Positions 63,193 through 64,000 of a stretch of DNA of 64,000 nt are shown piece after piece. A program made the translations under genes and the position numbers. The stretch spans positions 73,100,593 through 73,164,592 of the forward strand of contig CM061227.1 of the NCBI GenBank assembly GCA_030844895.1, written 5' to 3'. This DNA comes from Ambrosia x helenae. Lineage: Eukaryota > Streptophyta > Magnoliopsida > Asterales > Asteraceae. The number at the start of each line of letters is the position of its first letter. Position 1 is the stretch's first letter. Below the pieces are notes generated by a model that was not told the origin of the DNA, made no database searches, and saw nothing but the letters and a program-made list of their open reading frames with translations.

Positions 63193-64000
63193 TCTTGAGC
63201 CAGGTGCCCAAATCTATTGCAGCGGGTACAAAGTCTGCAGTCCCCGGAATGACTTCTACCACACTTTTGACATCTTGCGGGCGGATTTCGGTTGTTTCCA
63301 GCGTTAGTTGCATTAGCGGCAAATAACTGGTTTGAACCTTGATTCCTGCCTTTCTTACCCCGACGCTGAGAACCATCTGACCGCTTTCTCTTGGAGCTTT
63401 CGGCCTTCTGCACTTCATCAACCGATTTCTTTTCAGACCCAACCGGCTTCTTTCCGGTATCACCCTTCTTCGCCAATAATCCCCTGCGGATAGCATCATC
63501 AGTGAGTGATTTTGCTAGAGAGATGGCTTCCTGGATACTTGTTGGATGGAAAGAGGTAACCATTCCTCGAATTTCTGGTGCTAACCCCCAGATATACCTC
63601 TCCACCTTGACGTAATCGGGTGTCACCATTCGTGGTACAAGTCTTGCTAGTTCGTTAAAACGGGATGTATAGCCTTGAACGTCGGAACCGTTCATGGTTA
63701 AGTTCCAGAATTCGGTTTCAATCTTCTGAAGTTCATTTCTCGGACAGTATTCTCGAATCAACATGTCCTTCAGTTCTGCCCAGGTGAGATTAAAAGCTGC
63801 AGTCTCACCACAAGCTTGAACCTGCGAGTTCCACCACGATAAAGCCTCGTCCTGAAAAGAGCAAGCTGCATATTTGACTATCTGTGCGGGTGTGCAACCA
63901 CTGATCGCTATAACCGACTCCATCTTTTCTATCCATCTGACGATGTCTAGAGGTCCCTCGGCTCCGGAAAACGTCCTCGGGCTACAACCTTGAAAGGTTT
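63096..64000 (-). pseudogene. gag: Gypsy-F gag (partial, continues beyond the window)
   Basis: Open from the right edge region: IVRWIEKMESVIAIS, Retrotrans_gag core with intact ALSWWNSQVQ (TGA in Gypsy-A), TWAELKDMLIREYCPRNE, FNELARLVPRMV, a basic linker (KRKRSDGSQRRGKKGR) and knuckle CTRCNRFGHLAQEC. A one-base shift near 63,170 separates it from the second knuckle and protease. The N-terminus (MPPRRGT in relatives) lies outside the window. Confidence 0.92.

Larger units (their letters stand above)
60818..64000 (-). mobile_element. Gypsy-F, right (5') segment, runs off the window
   Basis: Continuation of Gypsy-F: integrase zinc finger, RNase H, RT, protease and gag in order. The gag N-terminus, primer site and 5' LTR lie beyond 64,000. 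Best-preserved Gypsy coding here: protease site DSG intact, with few stops. Confidence 0.93.

Noticed and set aside
1..64000. CRISPR arrays, bacterial operons, riboswitches, rRNA
   Set aside because: No regularly spaced repeats, no bacterial gene order and no rRNA-like sequence; the window is plant repeat DNA.

Overview
The window looks like plant nuclear DNA made almost entirely of LTR retrotransposons. I find no convincing host gene, tRNA, rRNA or CRISPR array. The lineages present (Ty3/Gypsy chromoviruses of the Tekay type with a C-terminal chromodomain, and large Ty1/Copia elements of Sirevirus type with an extra ORF after pol), the AT-rich LTRs of 2.5-3.3 kb and the initiator-tRNA-Met primer sites all fit a repeat-rich eudicot. 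My guess is Asteraceae, from remembered protein flavour only; no search was run. Two runs of exactly 100 N (13,096-13,195 and 36,777-36,876) are scaffold gaps.

Layout. 1-11,111: Copia-1 on the minus strand, with its 3' end off the left edge; in its own direction it reads LTR, leader, gag, noncoding module, pol, second copy of that module, ORF3. 11,112-13,095: fragment of Gypsy-I (+), apparently split by Copia-1. 13,322-25,355: Gypsy-A (+), nearly full length with two ~3 kb LTRs. 25,579-34,810: Gypsy-B (-), same family, tail to tail with A. 34,811-36,776: a decayed coiled-coil retroelement ORF (-). 36,877-40,879: 3' half of Gypsy-D (+), a different Tekay subfamily, inserted into the integrase of Gypsy-E (+, 40,880-44,533). 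44,623-48,276 and 60,818-64,000: Gypsy-F (-), tail to tail with E and split by Copia-G (-, 48,277-60,817), a young complete Copia with 712-713 bp LTRs and a 5-bp target duplication AGCCC.

How the genes work together. Gypsy elements encode gag (capsid and zinc knuckles), protease, reverse transcriptase/RNase H, HHCC-DDE integrase and chromodomain. A and B also carry a small ORF between primer site and gag. The Copia elements encode gag, then protease-integrase-RT-RNase H, then ORF3. Every polyprotein seen is broken by stops or frameshifts, so none looks autonomous as assembled; Gypsy-F and Copia-G are the best preserved.

Most interesting signals: (1) both Copia elements have, between pol and ORF3, a TATA-like site flanked by clusters of a short motif that is specific to that element and also clusters upstream of the TATA box of its own LTR, which suggests an internal ORF3 promoter copied from LTR-like material; (2) the Copia-1 motif (TTCGACC / TTCGAATG) clusters again upstream of the TATA box of the unrelated Gypsy-D LTR; (3) a ~1 kb noncoding module is duplicated on either side of pol in Copia-1; (4) Tekay LTRs of two subfamilies share a 12-nt inverted repeat bounding ~0.4-0.5 kb, which in the A/B subfamily contains a perfect hairpin; (5) inverted LTR-LTR junctions recur four times.
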